NCBI GenBank assembly: GCA_002457735.1
Contig: NTKO01000005.1
Span: 1-45,634, forward strand
Origin: Bacteroidetes bacterium MED-G13
GTDB lineage: Bacteria; Bacteroidota; Bacteroidia; Flavobacteriales; Flavobacteriaceae
DNA: 45,634 nucleotides
Direction: 5' to 3'
In this document: piece after piece, positions 9,369-18,219 of the stretch
How positions within the stretch are numbered: the stretch's first letter is position 1
Layout: every line of letters begins with the position of its first letter
Notes under the pieces: generated by a model
What the model was told of the DNA's origin: nothing
What the model saw: the letters and a program-made list of their open reading frames with translations, nothing else
Database searches by the model: none
Position numbers and translations under genes: made by a program

Positions 9369-9974
9369 TTATTTAGCCTTATCAAACTTTTCTGAAACTA
9401 CACCCCAATTAATAACTTCAAAGAAAGCACTTACATAATCTGGTCTTCTATTTTGGTAGTTTAAATAATATGCGTGTTCCCAAACATCAATTCCAAGAAT
9501 TGGAGTCCCTCCACAGCCAATCATTGGCATCAAAGGATTGTCTTGATTTGCAGATGAGCACAACTCAAGCTCTCCATCCTTGACACATAACCAAGCCCAT
9601 CCAGAACCAAATCTTGATGCAGCTACACTTGAAAATTGACTTTTAAATTCTTGAAAGTTCCCAAAAGATTTTTCAATGGAATCTTTTAACTCGAGGGACA
9701 TTTCATTGTTTGAACTAGGGGTCATAATTTCCCAGAATAACTTGTGATTATAAAATCCGCCAGCATTGTTTCTCAAAGCCATATTTTTCATGTCAACTTT
9801 AGAAAGTAAGTCTTCAATTGAGTCAAAAGATAAATCAATATTTTCCAATGCTGCATTTAACTTGTTAGTGTAGCCTTGATGATGTTTTGAATGATGAATT
9901 TCCATAGTTCTTGAGTCAATGTGAGGTTCAAGGGCATCATATGAAAAGTTTAATTGTGGAAGTGTAAAACTCAT
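9369..9974 (-). CDS. sodA: Superoxide dismutase, Mn/Fe family (Mn-like)
   Basis: Dismutes superoxide to oxygen and hydrogen peroxide. The 201 residues carry the metal ligands His27 (MEIHHSKHH), His in FYNHKLFW, and Asp and His in DVWEHAYYL. The residues that separate the two metal classes are of manganese type: the Gly in NAGGFYNH where iron enzymes have Gln, and a Gln in SANQDNPLM. Manganese or cambialistic use is therefore more likely than strict iron. There is no signal peptide, so it is cytoplasmic. The gene is monocistronic, with a recognisable promoter 11 bases before the start codon. Confidence 0.96.
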   Translation of the reverse strand: MSFTLPQLNFSYDALEPHIDSRTMEIHHSKHHQGYTNKLNAALENIDLSFDSIEDLLSKVDMKNMALRNNAGGFYNHKLFWEIMTPSSNNEMSLELKDSIEKSFGNFQEFKSQFSSVAASRFGSGWAWLCVKDGELELCSSANQDNPLMPMIGCGGTPILGIDVWEHAYYLNYQNRRPDYVSAFFEVINWGVVSEKFDKAK

Positions 9975-9984
9975 TTTTTTTATT

Positions 9985-10014
9985 CAAATTTAACATATTT
10001 ATATTAAATAACAA
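9985..10014 (-). promoter_or_regulatory. Promoter of sodA
   Basis: Leftward TTG (complement 10012-10014), a 19-base spacer and TAAATTTG (complement 9985-9992) match the TTG-N17..23-TAnnTTTG consensus. Transcription would start only a few bases before the ATG at 9974, giving a very short leader. Confidence 0.5.
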
Positions 10015-10038
10015 CAAGTATTATTAACTTGTACTTGT

Positions 10039-13000
10039 ATGAGTAAATCTAGTCTTTTTAAGTTGTACAATGCTTCTGCTGGCAGTGGTAAAACATTTAA
10101 TCTAGTTAAAGAATACTTAGTTCTCTTATTAAATTCAGAAGATTTTTTTTTCTACAGAAAAATTCTATCAATCACATTCACTAATAAAGCTGTCAATGAA
10201 AAAAAACGTAGAATTTTAAAATACTTAACTGATTTTTCTCGTGGAAATTTCAAAGATAAAAATATGGCTAGTTTAATTTTTTCAGAAACTGGTCTAAATG
10301 GTGTTGAGCTGCAAAAAAAATCACTGAAAATATTAAAATCCATATTGAAAAATTATAATTCCTTTGAGATTTCAACCATTGACAAATTTACGCAAAAGGT
10401 TATCAAAGGGTTTAACTATGAACTAGGAATAAGCAATAATTATGAAATAGAACTCGATGAAAAAGAATTTTTAGACAAAGCTGTAGACAACTTAATTGAC
10501 GGAATGAAGTGGGAAAAAGAACTTCTGGAAAAGATTATTTCATACTCTGAATTTAAATCTGATAATCAGAAAAGCTGGGATATTGTCGCTGATTTACAAA
10601 ACATGTCAAGGCTATTAATTAATGAGCAAAACTTTTCAGAGATACAAAATCTGGATAAATTCAATCTTAATGATTTTAATAAATTAGAAAAAAAGTTAAA
10701 ATCTGATTTTTATCTTCATAAAGTAAAAGCTAAAGAAATTGCAAATAAAATTTTAAAAGAAATATTAGATAAAAATATAAGTTTTTTAGCTTTCTCTAGA
10801 CAAACAATTCCTAACTATTTCAAAAAAATAATTTCTGGTGAAATAAGAAACCTTTTCAAAAGTAAAATATTTGAAAACTTAAGTGATGCTAAACTTTACC
10901 ATTCAAAAGTTAATGAAATTGAAATTGAAAAAATTGAAAAAATTAGAACTCAAATTATCAAAGCTTTTAATGATTCAAAGTCACACGTCCAAAAAGCCCT
11001 ATTATGTGAAAATATTTTAAATAATTTAATCCCTCTTTCGGTACTTAATCTATTGAAAGATGAAATTGAAAAAATTAAAAAAGAAGATAATATAATTCCT
11101 ATTTCTGAATTTAATAAGATTATTCACAAAGAAATTAAGAATCAACCCGTTCCTTTCATATATGAAAAAATAGGATCAAAATTTTCACATTTTTTTATCG
11201 ATGAGTTTCAAGACACTTCAAAATTACAATGGAATAACATATTACCATTAATTGAAAATTCACTTGCCTCCGAAAATTCAATGCTGTTAATCAGTGGAGA
11301 TCCTAAACAATCAATATACAGGTGGAGAGGAAGTGAAGTAAATGAGTTTTTAAATATTATAAAATCCAATAATTTATTTCAATGTCGTCAAACAACTATT
11401 CCTCTTAAATCAAACTACAGAAGTGGTAAAGCAATTGTTAAATTCAATAATGGGCTTTTTCAAAATATTTGTAAAAATTTTGCACAAAACAAATTGATCC
11501 AAGAAATTTATAAAGACGCAGTGCAAACTACCAACACAAATCTTGTGGGATTTGTTCAAATTGTTTTACGTAAAAAAACGTCAATTGAAGAACTGAAAGA
11601 TTTTTATAATTCCAAGACCCTTGAAATTATAAAGAATGTAATTTCTAGAGGTTACTCTCTAAAAGATATTTGCATCCTTGTAAGAAAAAAGAAGGAAGGC
11701 TTAACGATAAGCAAATATCTAATTGAAAATGATATTGCAGTTATGTCTTCAGACACTCTAAATATTTCCTCAAGTCAAGTGGTAAATTTGATCATTGAGC
11801 TTTTCAGATTTGCAGTTGATAACTCAAAAGGCTCAAAAATGAAAATTCTTGCATTATTATTGGATCTAAAAGTATTTGATCACTGTAAAGAGGATTTTAT
11901 GATTTTAAATGCTGATGAAAATCTTTGTGACATTTTAAAAAATCAAAAGATTGATTTTAAATTGAACAAATTCAAAAACCTGTCAATTTATGAGGCAGCT
12001 GAGTACTTAATTTACTGTTTTCATTTGGGTATAAATGACATTACTTATGTAATTTCTCTATTAGATTTTATTAATGAATCTACATATCGCCACAATAATA
12101 ATTTTAGTTCTTTTTTAGAGCTTTTTGAATCAAAAAAAGAAAGTTTAAATGTAATTTCATCGGACAACATAAACGCTGTGGAAATTTTAACAATTCATAA
12201 ATCAAAGGGATTAGAATTCCCTGTAGTAATATTTCCATACGCTGATATTTCGATAAATTCGGATTTAAAACCAAAAGCTTGGATAGATATTAATTCTAAG
12301 CAAGAAACAAATTTGAACAGGGCAATAATTAATTTGAATACAGATATAAAAGAAATAGACTTAACAACTTATCAAAAGCATAAAGATTCAGTAGAAATTG
12401 ATAATTTAAATATTTTGTACGTAACACTGACAAGGTCAAAAGATGAGCTTTATGTACTTGCCGATGAGAAGTTAACTAGAAGGGGGGATGAAAATTTAAA
12501 TTATTTTTCTGGACAAATAATTAGCTATTTGAAAAGTATTGGAAGCTATGATCTAGAAAAAAATTTGTTTGAATTTGGTTTTTTACAAAAGAAAATTAAG
12601 GATGAAAAAGAGAGTGAAACGTTAATGCCTAATGCAACATATTTTTTTAATGCCAGATCAAAAAATAATATTGATATTTCAGAGAAAAACTTTAATAGAT
12701 GGCTTAATGATATTAATGTGATAACGAATGATGGGACAATATTTCACAGTATTATGTCAAAAATCACTCACAAATCTGAAATATCAAAAGTTTTAGATAG
12801 CTTTTATTTACAACGAAAAATTACCAAGGACCAAACAAAAGTATTCGAGTCAAAAATTAAATCTATACTTAACCACGATAAACTAAAAAAATATTTTGAA
12901 CCTGAATCTAAGTTGTTCAACGAAAGAGAGATAATAACCAAGTCTGGAAAAATTCTCATCCCAGACAAATTAGTTTTCTTTGAAAGAAATAAAGTAGGCA

Positions 13001-13149
13001 TTCTAGATTATAAAACTGGTAAAAAAAATGACACTCACAAACAGCAATTAAATATGTATGAAAAGGCACTAAAAAATATCGGGATTATAACGATTGAAAA
13101 GGTATTAATTTATGCAGATAAAAAAATTGAAGTAGAAATTTTTAAATGA
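10039..13149 (+). CDS. addA: AddA-type UvrD/RecB helicase-nuclease subunit
   Basis: Helicase and nuclease subunit of the AddAB complex, which resects double-strand ends for RecA loading. The 1036 residues hold UvrD-family motifs: Walker A YNASAGSGKTFNLVKEYL (about 8-25), ITFTNKAVNEKKRR, Walker B FIDEFQDTSKLQW, GDPKQSIYRWRGSE, ILTIHKSKGLEFPVVIFP, and YVTLTRSKDELYVL. A C-terminal PD-(D/E)XK nuclease follows: NEREII, IPDKLVFF, ILDYKTGKK and QLNMYEKAL, all residues intact. The partner addB follows at 15421, separated by two barrel genes. The start ATG has no Shine-Dalgarno sequence, as is normal in this group. Confidence 0.93.
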   Translation: MSKSSLFKLYNASAGSGKTFNLVKEYLVLLLNSEDFFFYRKILSITFTNKAVNEKKRRILKYLTDFSRGNFKDKNMASLIFSETGLNGVELQKKSLKILKSILKNYNSFEISTIDKFTQKVIKGFNYELGISNNYEIELDEKEFLDKAVDNLIDGMKWEKELLEKIISYSEFKSDNQKSWDIVADLQNMSRLLINEQNFSEIQNLDKFNLNDFNKLEKKLKSDFYLHKVKAKEIANKILKEILDKNISFLAFSRQTIPNYFKKIISGEIRNLFKSKIFENLSDAKLYHSKVNEIEIEKIEKIRTQIIKAFNDSKSHVQKALLCENILNNLIPLSVLNLLKDEIEKIKKEDNIIPISEFNKIIHKEIKNQPVPFIYEKIGSKFSHFFIDEFQDTSKLQWNNILPLIENSLASENSMLLISGDPKQSIYRWRGSEVNEFLNIIKSNNLFQCRQTTIPLKSNYRSGKAIVKFNNGLFQNICKNFAQNKLIQEIYKDAVQTTNTNLVGFVQIVLRKKTSIEELKDFYNSKTLEIIKNVISRGYSLKDICILVRKKKEGLTISKYLIENDIAVMSSDTLNISSSQVVNLIIELFRFAVDNSKGSKMKILALLLDLKVFDHCKEDFMILNADENLCDILKNQKIDFKLNKFKNLSIYEAAEYLIYCFHLGINDITYVISLLDFINESTYRHNNNFSSFLELFESKKESLNVISSDNINAVEILTIHKSKGLEFPVVIFPYADISINSDLKPKAWIDINSKQETNLNRAIINLNTDIKEIDLTTYQKHKDSVEIDNLNILYVTLTRSKDELYVLADEKLTRRGDENLNYFSGQIISYLKSIGSYDLEKNLFEFGFLQKKIKDEKESETLMPNATYFFNARSKNNIDISEKNFNRWLNDINVITNDGTIFHSIMSKITHKSEISKVLDSFYLQRKITKDQTKVFESKIKSILNHDKLKKYFEPESKLFNEREIITKSGKILIPDKLVFFERNKVGILDYKTGKKNDTHKQQLNMYEKALKNIGIITIEKVLIYADKKIEVEIFK

Positions 13150-13259
13150 TATTTAGATTTCGACTAAGCTAAAAACATCTAAATTCTTGATTTTTAAGTA
13201 ACTATTTTGCTTTTTTAGGTTGATTATTACTAGTTTTACAAGGAATTAAACAAATTATT

Positions 13260-13859
13260 ATGAAAAAAATTAGTGTGTTATTTACAATTTTTTGCTTTCT
13301 ACTTGGAAACATAAATTTTTATGGACAAGATTCAGAAAACAAGTGGCAATTTAGTTTTGGGGTGAATGCAGTAGATTTAGATGCTGACACATCCACAAAA
13401 CTGACAGAATTTTTTGATATTCAAGATAATTGGAATGTATCTAAATCTCCTATTTCAATGATTTCGCTTTCTAAGTATTGTGGAAATAATATTTCTTTTA
13501 GTTTAAGTGGATCTTTTAATACAATTTCTAAATACGTTCCATCAGCTGCTGCTAACAATGGAAATCCAACCAATGAGTTTTTAGCAGTGGATGCTATGCT
13601 AAAATATGATCTTTCTAATGTGTTTACCATTGTAAAATGGGAGCCGTTTGTTGGAATTGGTCCTGGCTACACATGGTTTGATGATCAAACATATATGACA
13701 GGAAATCTTTCTGTAGGTGCCAATTACTGGTTTAGTGAAGTGTTTGGTCTTACTCTAATGGCTGATTTCAAAAACAATTATGATGATATTAGAGAATCTC
13801 TTAAATATGATGAAGGGGGAACAATGAGGTGGTCAGCAATGCTGTCAATGAAGTTTTAA
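13260..13859 (+). CDS. Outer-membrane beta-barrel protein, barrel-only paralogue of the next gene
   Basis: A 199-residue outer-membrane protein with a signal peptide (about 1-22, ending FYGQ) and an eight-stranded-type barrel. It closely matches residues 23-204 of the downstream OmpA-family protein. Shared stretches include FGVNAVDLDADT, NNGNPTNEFLAVDAM, GNLSVGANYWFS and ADFKNNYDDIRE. It stops exactly where its neighbour goes on into calcium-binding repeats, ending SMKF with a C-terminal Phe as is usual for free barrels. It lacks the peptidoglycan-binding domain, so it cannot anchor the wall. A tandem duplication with loss of the C-terminal half is the simplest origin. Confidence 0.88.
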   Translation: MKKISVLFTIFCFLLGNINFYGQDSENKWQFSFGVNAVDLDADTSTKLTEFFDIQDNWNVSKSPISMISLSKYCGNNISFSLSGSFNTISKYVPSAAANNGNPTNEFLAVDAMLKYDLSNVFTIVKWEPFVGIGPGYTWFDDQTYMTGNLSVGANYWFSEVFGLTLMADFKNNYDDIRESLKYDEGGTMRWSAMLSMKF

Positions 13860-13924
13860 TATATATTTAATATTGTATAATTAAATTTTAATTTAAATTA
13901 CTGTAGTTTTACGGTATAATAACC

Positions 13925-13932
13925 TATTTTTG
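13925..13932 (+). promoter_or_regulatory. -7 element (TATTTTTG) before the OmpA-family gene
   Basis: TATTTTTG matches TAnnTTTG, with transcription expected to begin about 22 bases before the ATG at 13961. No good TTG is seen 17-23 bases upstream, so the assignment is tentative. It would let the OmpA gene be expressed apart from its shorter upstream copy. Confidence 0.4.
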
Positions 13933-13960
13933 CGAAAAATCTTATAAGTTAATTTTTATT

Positions 13961-15355
13961 ATGAAAAAATTTTACACATTCAATTTAGTAATACTTTTAT
14001 CATTAAGCGTTGCTATTACTCATGCACAAGACAAAAATAACAACTGGCAATTAAGCTTTGGTGTGAATGCTGTTGATCTTGATGCAGATACTAAAACCAA
14101 AATTCCTGAATTCTTAGACGCAGACAGCTACTGGAATATTTCCAAGTCTCCCGTTTCTTATGTTTCAATTTCTAAGTATTTAGAGAACAATATATCTTTT
14201 GGACTAAGTGGATCTTTTAGTACAATTTCTAAATATTCATCAAATTACAATATTCCCCCGGCAAATAATGGGAATCCGACTAATGAGTTCTTAGCTGTAG
14301 ATGCTATGTTCAAATACGATCTTTCAGACGTATTCACAGTTTTTAAATTTGAGCCTTTTATTGGTGTTGGCCCTGGTTACACTTGGTTTGAAGATCAAAA
14401 ATATTTAACGGGAAATCTTTCTGTAGGTGCGAATTATTGGTTTAGTGATGTATTTGGGATAAGCTTAATGGCAGACTTTAAAAATAACTATGACGATATT
14501 AGAGAAAACTTAATGTATGATGAGGGTGGTACGATGAGATATTCGGCTACGTTTTCGATAAAATTTGGAGGAACAGATACTGATGGTGACGGTATTTACG
14601 ACCAACATGATAAATGTGTGGATGTTCCTGGTTTAGAAGAATTTGACGGTTGTCCAGATTCAGATAGTGATGGAATACAAGACAGCGAAGATGATTGTCC
14701 TTTAACTCCTGGCCTTGTTGAGTTTAATGGATGTCCTGATACTGATGGGGATGGTCTCCCAGATAATAAAGACAAATGTCCAGAAAGTGCTGGATCGGAA
14801 GGAATGGGTGGTTGCCCAGATGATGACAATGATGGAGTAATTAATAAAAATGACAAGTGTCCTAATGAAGCCGGTCCATTGGCAAATAAAGGGTGTCCAT
14901 GGCCTGATTCTGATGGAGATAGTGTTGTTGACAAAGATGACAAATGTCCTGAATTACCAGGATCAGCATCTAATGATGGCTGTCCAGAAGGACCATCTGA
15001 TGAAGATAAACTTTTAATTACTGAATTATCTAGAGGAATTAAGTTTGCATTTGGTGCAACTGTATTTACAGATGGGACACCTCCTGTACTTGATAAAATA
15101 GTAACAGTAATTGAGAAATATCCCACAGCAAGCTTCTCTGTTGAGGGCCACACGGATAGCATTGGTACCAAAGGATTTAATCAATCTCTTTCTGAAGCTA
15201 GAGCTAATTCTGTAGTTGAATATCTTGTTTCAAGAAATATTTCTGCAGATAGAATGAGCGCTCTTGGCCTTGGGGAAAATAGTCCAATTGACACAAATGT
15301 TAATCCTGACGGTAGATCAAAAAATAGAAGAGTAGAAATTATTTTTGAAAAATAA
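13961..15355 (+). CDS. OmpA-family protein with thrombospondin type 3 repeats
   Basis: An abundant-type outer-membrane protein that ties the outer membrane to peptidoglycan. Of 464 residues, 1-22 form a signal peptide (cleavage near THAQ), about 23-204 a beta-barrel, about 205-345 five calcium-binding thrombospondin-3 repeats rich in DxDxDG and CP, and 360-464 an OmpA C-terminal domain. The last carries FSVEGHTDSIG, LSEARANSVVEYLV and the peptidoglycan-contact region DGRSKNRRVEI. A strong terminator follows. Its barrel-only paralogue lies 101 bases upstream. The addA and addB genes enclose the pair. Codon use looks more GC-rich than in addA and addB, consistent with high expression. Confidence 0.95.
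   Translation: MKKFYTFNLVILLSLSVAITHAQDKNNNWQLSFGVNAVDLDADTKTKIPEFLDADSYWNISKSPVSYVSISKYLENNISFGLSGSFSTISKYSSNYNIPPANNGNPTNEFLAVDAMFKYDLSDVFTVFKFEPFIGVGPGYTWFEDQKYLTGNLSVGANYWFSDVFGISLMADFKNNYDDIRENLMYDEGGTMRYSATFSIKFGGTDTDGDGIYDQHDKCVDVPGLEEFDGCPDSDSDGIQDSEDDCPLTPGLVEFNGCPDTDGDGLPDNKDKCPESAGSEGMGGCPDDDNDGVINKNDKCPNEAGPLANKGCPWPDSDGDSVVDKDDKCPELPGSASNDGCPEGPSDEDKLLITELSRGIKFAFGATVFTDGTPPVLDKIVTVIEKYPTASFSVEGHTDSIGTKGFNQSLSEARANSVVEYLVSRNISADRMSALGLGENSPIDTNVNPDGRSKNRRVEIIFEK
14576..14989 (+). repeat. Five thrombospondin type 3 coding repeats
   Basis: In-frame imperfect repeats of about 75-90 bases, each coding D-x-D-x-DG followed by a KCP/GCP cysteine pair. They form the calcium-binding stalk between barrel and OmpA domain. 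They also create long spurious open frames on the opposite strand. Confidence 0.85.
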
Positions 15356-15376
15356 AATCTTTTCTACAACTATGAT

Positions 15377-15409
15377 AAAAAACGCTTCGCTAAATGCGAG
15401 GCGTTTTTT
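15377..15409 (+). terminator. Rho-independent terminator after the OmpA-family gene
   Basis: The stem AACGCTTCGC pairs with GCGAGGCGTT (one G-U pair) around a TAAAT loop, extended by an A-run on the left and a T-run on the right. It separates the barrel genes from addB. An in-frame ATG at 15394 lies inside this hairpin and is therefore not a credible start for addB. Confidence 0.85.
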
Positions 15410-15420
15410 ATTTTTATATA

Positions 15421-18093
15421 ATGCATAATTTTTTAAAAGATGTAGTTAAAAGGATTTCTAGCTCTAAAATTCCTTTTTCTGAATACACATTTATTCTACC
15501 AAATAAAAGATCAGCTTTATTTTTAAAAAAAGAAATTTCTCATTTTCAAAATGCTGATATCATTAGTCCCATAATTTTTGAAATTGATGAATTCATGCAA
15601 CATATCTCAGGGTTTGAAAAAATTGAAGAATCTGAGTTGTATTTTGAATTCTACAAATCCTATCTCGAAAACAATTCTAAAGAAAATGAAAACCAGTCAT
15701 TTGATGAATTCATTTCTTGGGCCAAATTAATGCTTATAGACTTTAATGAAATAGACAGGGAGTTATGCGAAACAAATAAGCTCTTTGACTACGTAAATGC
15801 ATTCAAAGATTTAAATCATTGGTCCTTTGAAGAAAAAGAAACAGAACTGCTAAAAAAATATATTTTATTTTGGAAAAATTTAAAACCCTACTACAATTCA
15901 TTAACCAAAAAATTAATTGCGAGAAAAAGGGCGTATCAGGGGAAAATATACCGAGAGGCTACAAAATTAATAGAAGGGTTTATTAAAAAAAACAATATTG
16001 TTAATCACATATTTTTAGGGTTCAATGCGCTTAGTAAAGCTGAATCAAAAATTATTCAAAATATAATTGATCAAAATGAAAGTAATCTTATTTTTTGGGA
16101 TATTGATAAGACATTAATTGATTCCGATTACAACAATTCATCTTTTTTCATAAAATCTTATTTAAAAAACTGGAATTATTACAAATCAAATAAAAAGGAA
16201 CTAGTTTCTGATGAATATCAAAAAGAAAAAAAAATCTCAGTATTAGGATCAGCTAAAAGTATAATACAGTTAAAGTATGTAGGTAGTCTAATACAAAAAA
16301 TGAGTAAAGCAGAACAAAATAAAACCGCTATTGTTCTTTCTGACGAAAATTTACTTATTCCCATGCTTAATTCACTTCCAATAGCTCTTGGAAATGTAAA
16401 TGTAACGATGGGATACCCTATAGAAAACACAACCACAAATTCATTTTTTAAATCATTGTTTAAACTTCACTATTCAAAGAGAAAAGAGTTTTACTATAAA
16501 GATGTGGTGTCAATTTTACAAAATGAGTTATTAAATTCTTTTTTTGAAAATGACAATAATATTTTGGAATCACTTAAAAAAAATAATTTGATATATGTTT
16601 CTGGTAAAGACTTAATTGAATTAGATAAGAAAAATGAAAAATTATATGATTTATTGTTCACTCAATGGGGAAATCCTAAAACAGCAATAAAAAACTGTCT
16701 GAAGTTAATAAATGAGATTAAAAAAGAATTAAAAAAGAAAGATAAAATACATGCAAATTTAATCTATCACATAGAAAATATTTTTTTGCAATTAGAAAAT
16801 TATATCAATGTTTATGATTTTATACGTTCAGTAAAAAGCCTGGATACTATTTATAATGAATTATTAAAATCATGTAAATCTCCATTTCAATCGTCAAATA
16901 ATAATGCAATTCAAATTATGGGCATGCTTGAAACGAGATTATTAAATTTTGAAAATATATTCATTATATCAATGAATGAGGGAATACTGCCTATGGGTAA
17001 AATTAATAACAGCTATATTCCCTTTGAAATAAAAAAGAAATTTGGACTTCATACTCATTTTGAGAAAGATGCAATTTTTGCGTATCACTTCTTCCGCCTA
17101 ATTAAAGGAGCAAAAAAAATTGTAATAACTCATAATACAGAGCCTGATATTAGAGGCGGGGGTGAAATAAGTAGATTTATTAGACAGATTGATGCTGAAG
17201 GGATACACAAGATAAATTATCAAATAATAAGCAGTGAAAAGAAAATAATAGTTACTAATAATGATTATAAGAAAACAGATCTTGTATTAAATAAATTGGA
17301 GGAAATTTTAGAAGAAGGTATAACAGCATCAATGTTGAATTTATTTCTAATTGATAAAAGGAAATTTTTTGAAAGATATATTTTAAAAATTAAGGATGAA
17401 AGTATTGAGGAGATTGCAAAAGCAAACACATTGGGCAATATTGTTCATGATACAATTGAAGAATTATATACCCCATTAATAAATAAAAGTTTAAATATAA
17501 AAGAGCTTGAAAGAATTAAAGAAAATATCAAAAATACAGTATTAAAAAAAACAAAGGAATACATCAACAAAAAAAGCCTTGAGAGGGGAAAAAACATAAT
17601 TATAAGCAACACAGCTATTAACTATGTAAAAAAGCTTATCAATAGGGACATTAACTTATGCAGAAATGGTAATAAGGTTAAAGTTTTATGTGTAGAGAAA
17701 AAATTTACAAGTAAAATAGTGAGTGACGGAAGAGAAATTAAAATAAGAGGGAAAATTGATAGAATAGACTTGTATAATGGTGATATAAGGTTGGTGGACT
17801 ACAAAACAGGCAAACTAATTGAGAAAAACAAGATTAATATAAAATCAATGAAAGAAATAAAGAATGAAAATGGGATTTACGCATTACAACTTTTATTTTA
17901 TGCAATAGCTGTTAAAAAGGATTATAAAGAAAATGTTTTTGGTGAAATTGTTTCATCAAGGGATTCATTAGATCATAGCAAGGTTCTGCATATTGAAGGA
18001 AATAAGTATTTAGATAAGAGTACAATAGATCTTGGTAAAAAATATATATTCGATATTATAGGGGAGATTATGAATAAAGGAGAGGTCTTCTAA
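15421..18093 (+). CDS. addB: AddB-type PD-(D/E)XK nuclease subunit
   Basis: Second subunit of the AddAB end-resection complex. The N-terminal part has the degenerate helicase fold of AddB (FILPNKRSALFLKKEI; the GMLETRLLNFENI and ISMNEGILP block near 500-525). The C-terminal nuclease domain has LGNIVHDTIEELY, KIRGKIDRIDLYNGDIRLVDYK split over its Asp and Lys positions, and QLLFYAIAV. No four-cysteine iron-sulfur cluster like that of Bacillus AddB is visible. I start it at 15421 (MHNFLKDVV, 890 residues), because the earlier ATG at 15394 is within the preceding terminator. Confidence 0.9.
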   Translation: MHNFLKDVVKRISSSKIPFSEYTFILPNKRSALFLKKEISHFQNADIISPIIFEIDEFMQHISGFEKIEESELYFEFYKSYLENNSKENENQSFDEFISWAKLMLIDFNEIDRELCETNKLFDYVNAFKDLNHWSFEEKETELLKKYILFWKNLKPYYNSLTKKLIARKRAYQGKIYREATKLIEGFIKKNNIVNHIFLGFNALSKAESKIIQNIIDQNESNLIFWDIDKTLIDSDYNNSSFFIKSYLKNWNYYKSNKKELVSDEYQKEKKISVLGSAKSIIQLKYVGSLIQKMSKAEQNKTAIVLSDENLLIPMLNSLPIALGNVNVTMGYPIENTTTNSFFKSLFKLHYSKRKEFYYKDVVSILQNELLNSFFENDNNILESLKKNNLIYVSGKDLIELDKKNEKLYDLLFTQWGNPKTAIKNCLKLINEIKKELKKKDKIHANLIYHIENIFLQLENYINVYDFIRSVKSLDTIYNELLKSCKSPFQSSNNNAIQIMGMLETRLLNFENIFIISMNEGILPMGKINNSYIPFEIKKKFGLHTHFEKDAIFAYHFFRLIKGAKKIVITHNTEPDIRGGGEISRFIRQIDAEGIHKINYQIISSEKKIIVTNNDYKKTDLVLNKLEEILEEGITASMLNLFLIDKRKFFERYILKIKDESIEEIAKANTLGNIVHDTIEELYTPLINKSLNIKELERIKENIKNTVLKKTKEYINKKSLERGKNIIISNTAINYVKKLINRDINLCRNGNKVKVLCVEKKFTSKIVSDGREIKIRGKIDRIDLYNGDIRLVDYKTGKLIEKNKINIKSMKEIKNENGIYALQLLFYAIAVKKDYKENVFGEIVSSRDSLDHSKVLHIEGNKYLDKSTIDLGKKYIFDIIGEIMNKGEVF

Positions 18094-18219
18094 TTTTTTT
18101 TTATAAAAAATGCTTGAACTTTGTTCAAGATTATCTTAAATAAATAGTATCTTTATAAATATTTACAACAGTAAAAGTACAAATACGTTACTATAATATG
18201 TAATAAAATTTGGAAAGTT

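Noticed and set aside
14596-15171. A 191-codon open frame on the minus strand
   Set aside because: It is antisense to the DxDxDG/CP-rich thrombospondin repeats; the Ser/Pro-rich translation is a by-product of that repeat.
15394-15420. Earlier ATG for addB at 15394
   Set aside because: It lies within the hairpin that terminates the OmpA-family transcript; the ATG at 15421 gives a proper N-terminus.
18113-18129. Inverted repeat CTTGAAC-TTT-GTTCAAG after addB
   Set aside because: There is no T-run after it on the plus strand, so it does not qualify as a terminator of addB. The stem is only seven pairs, and no function can be supported.
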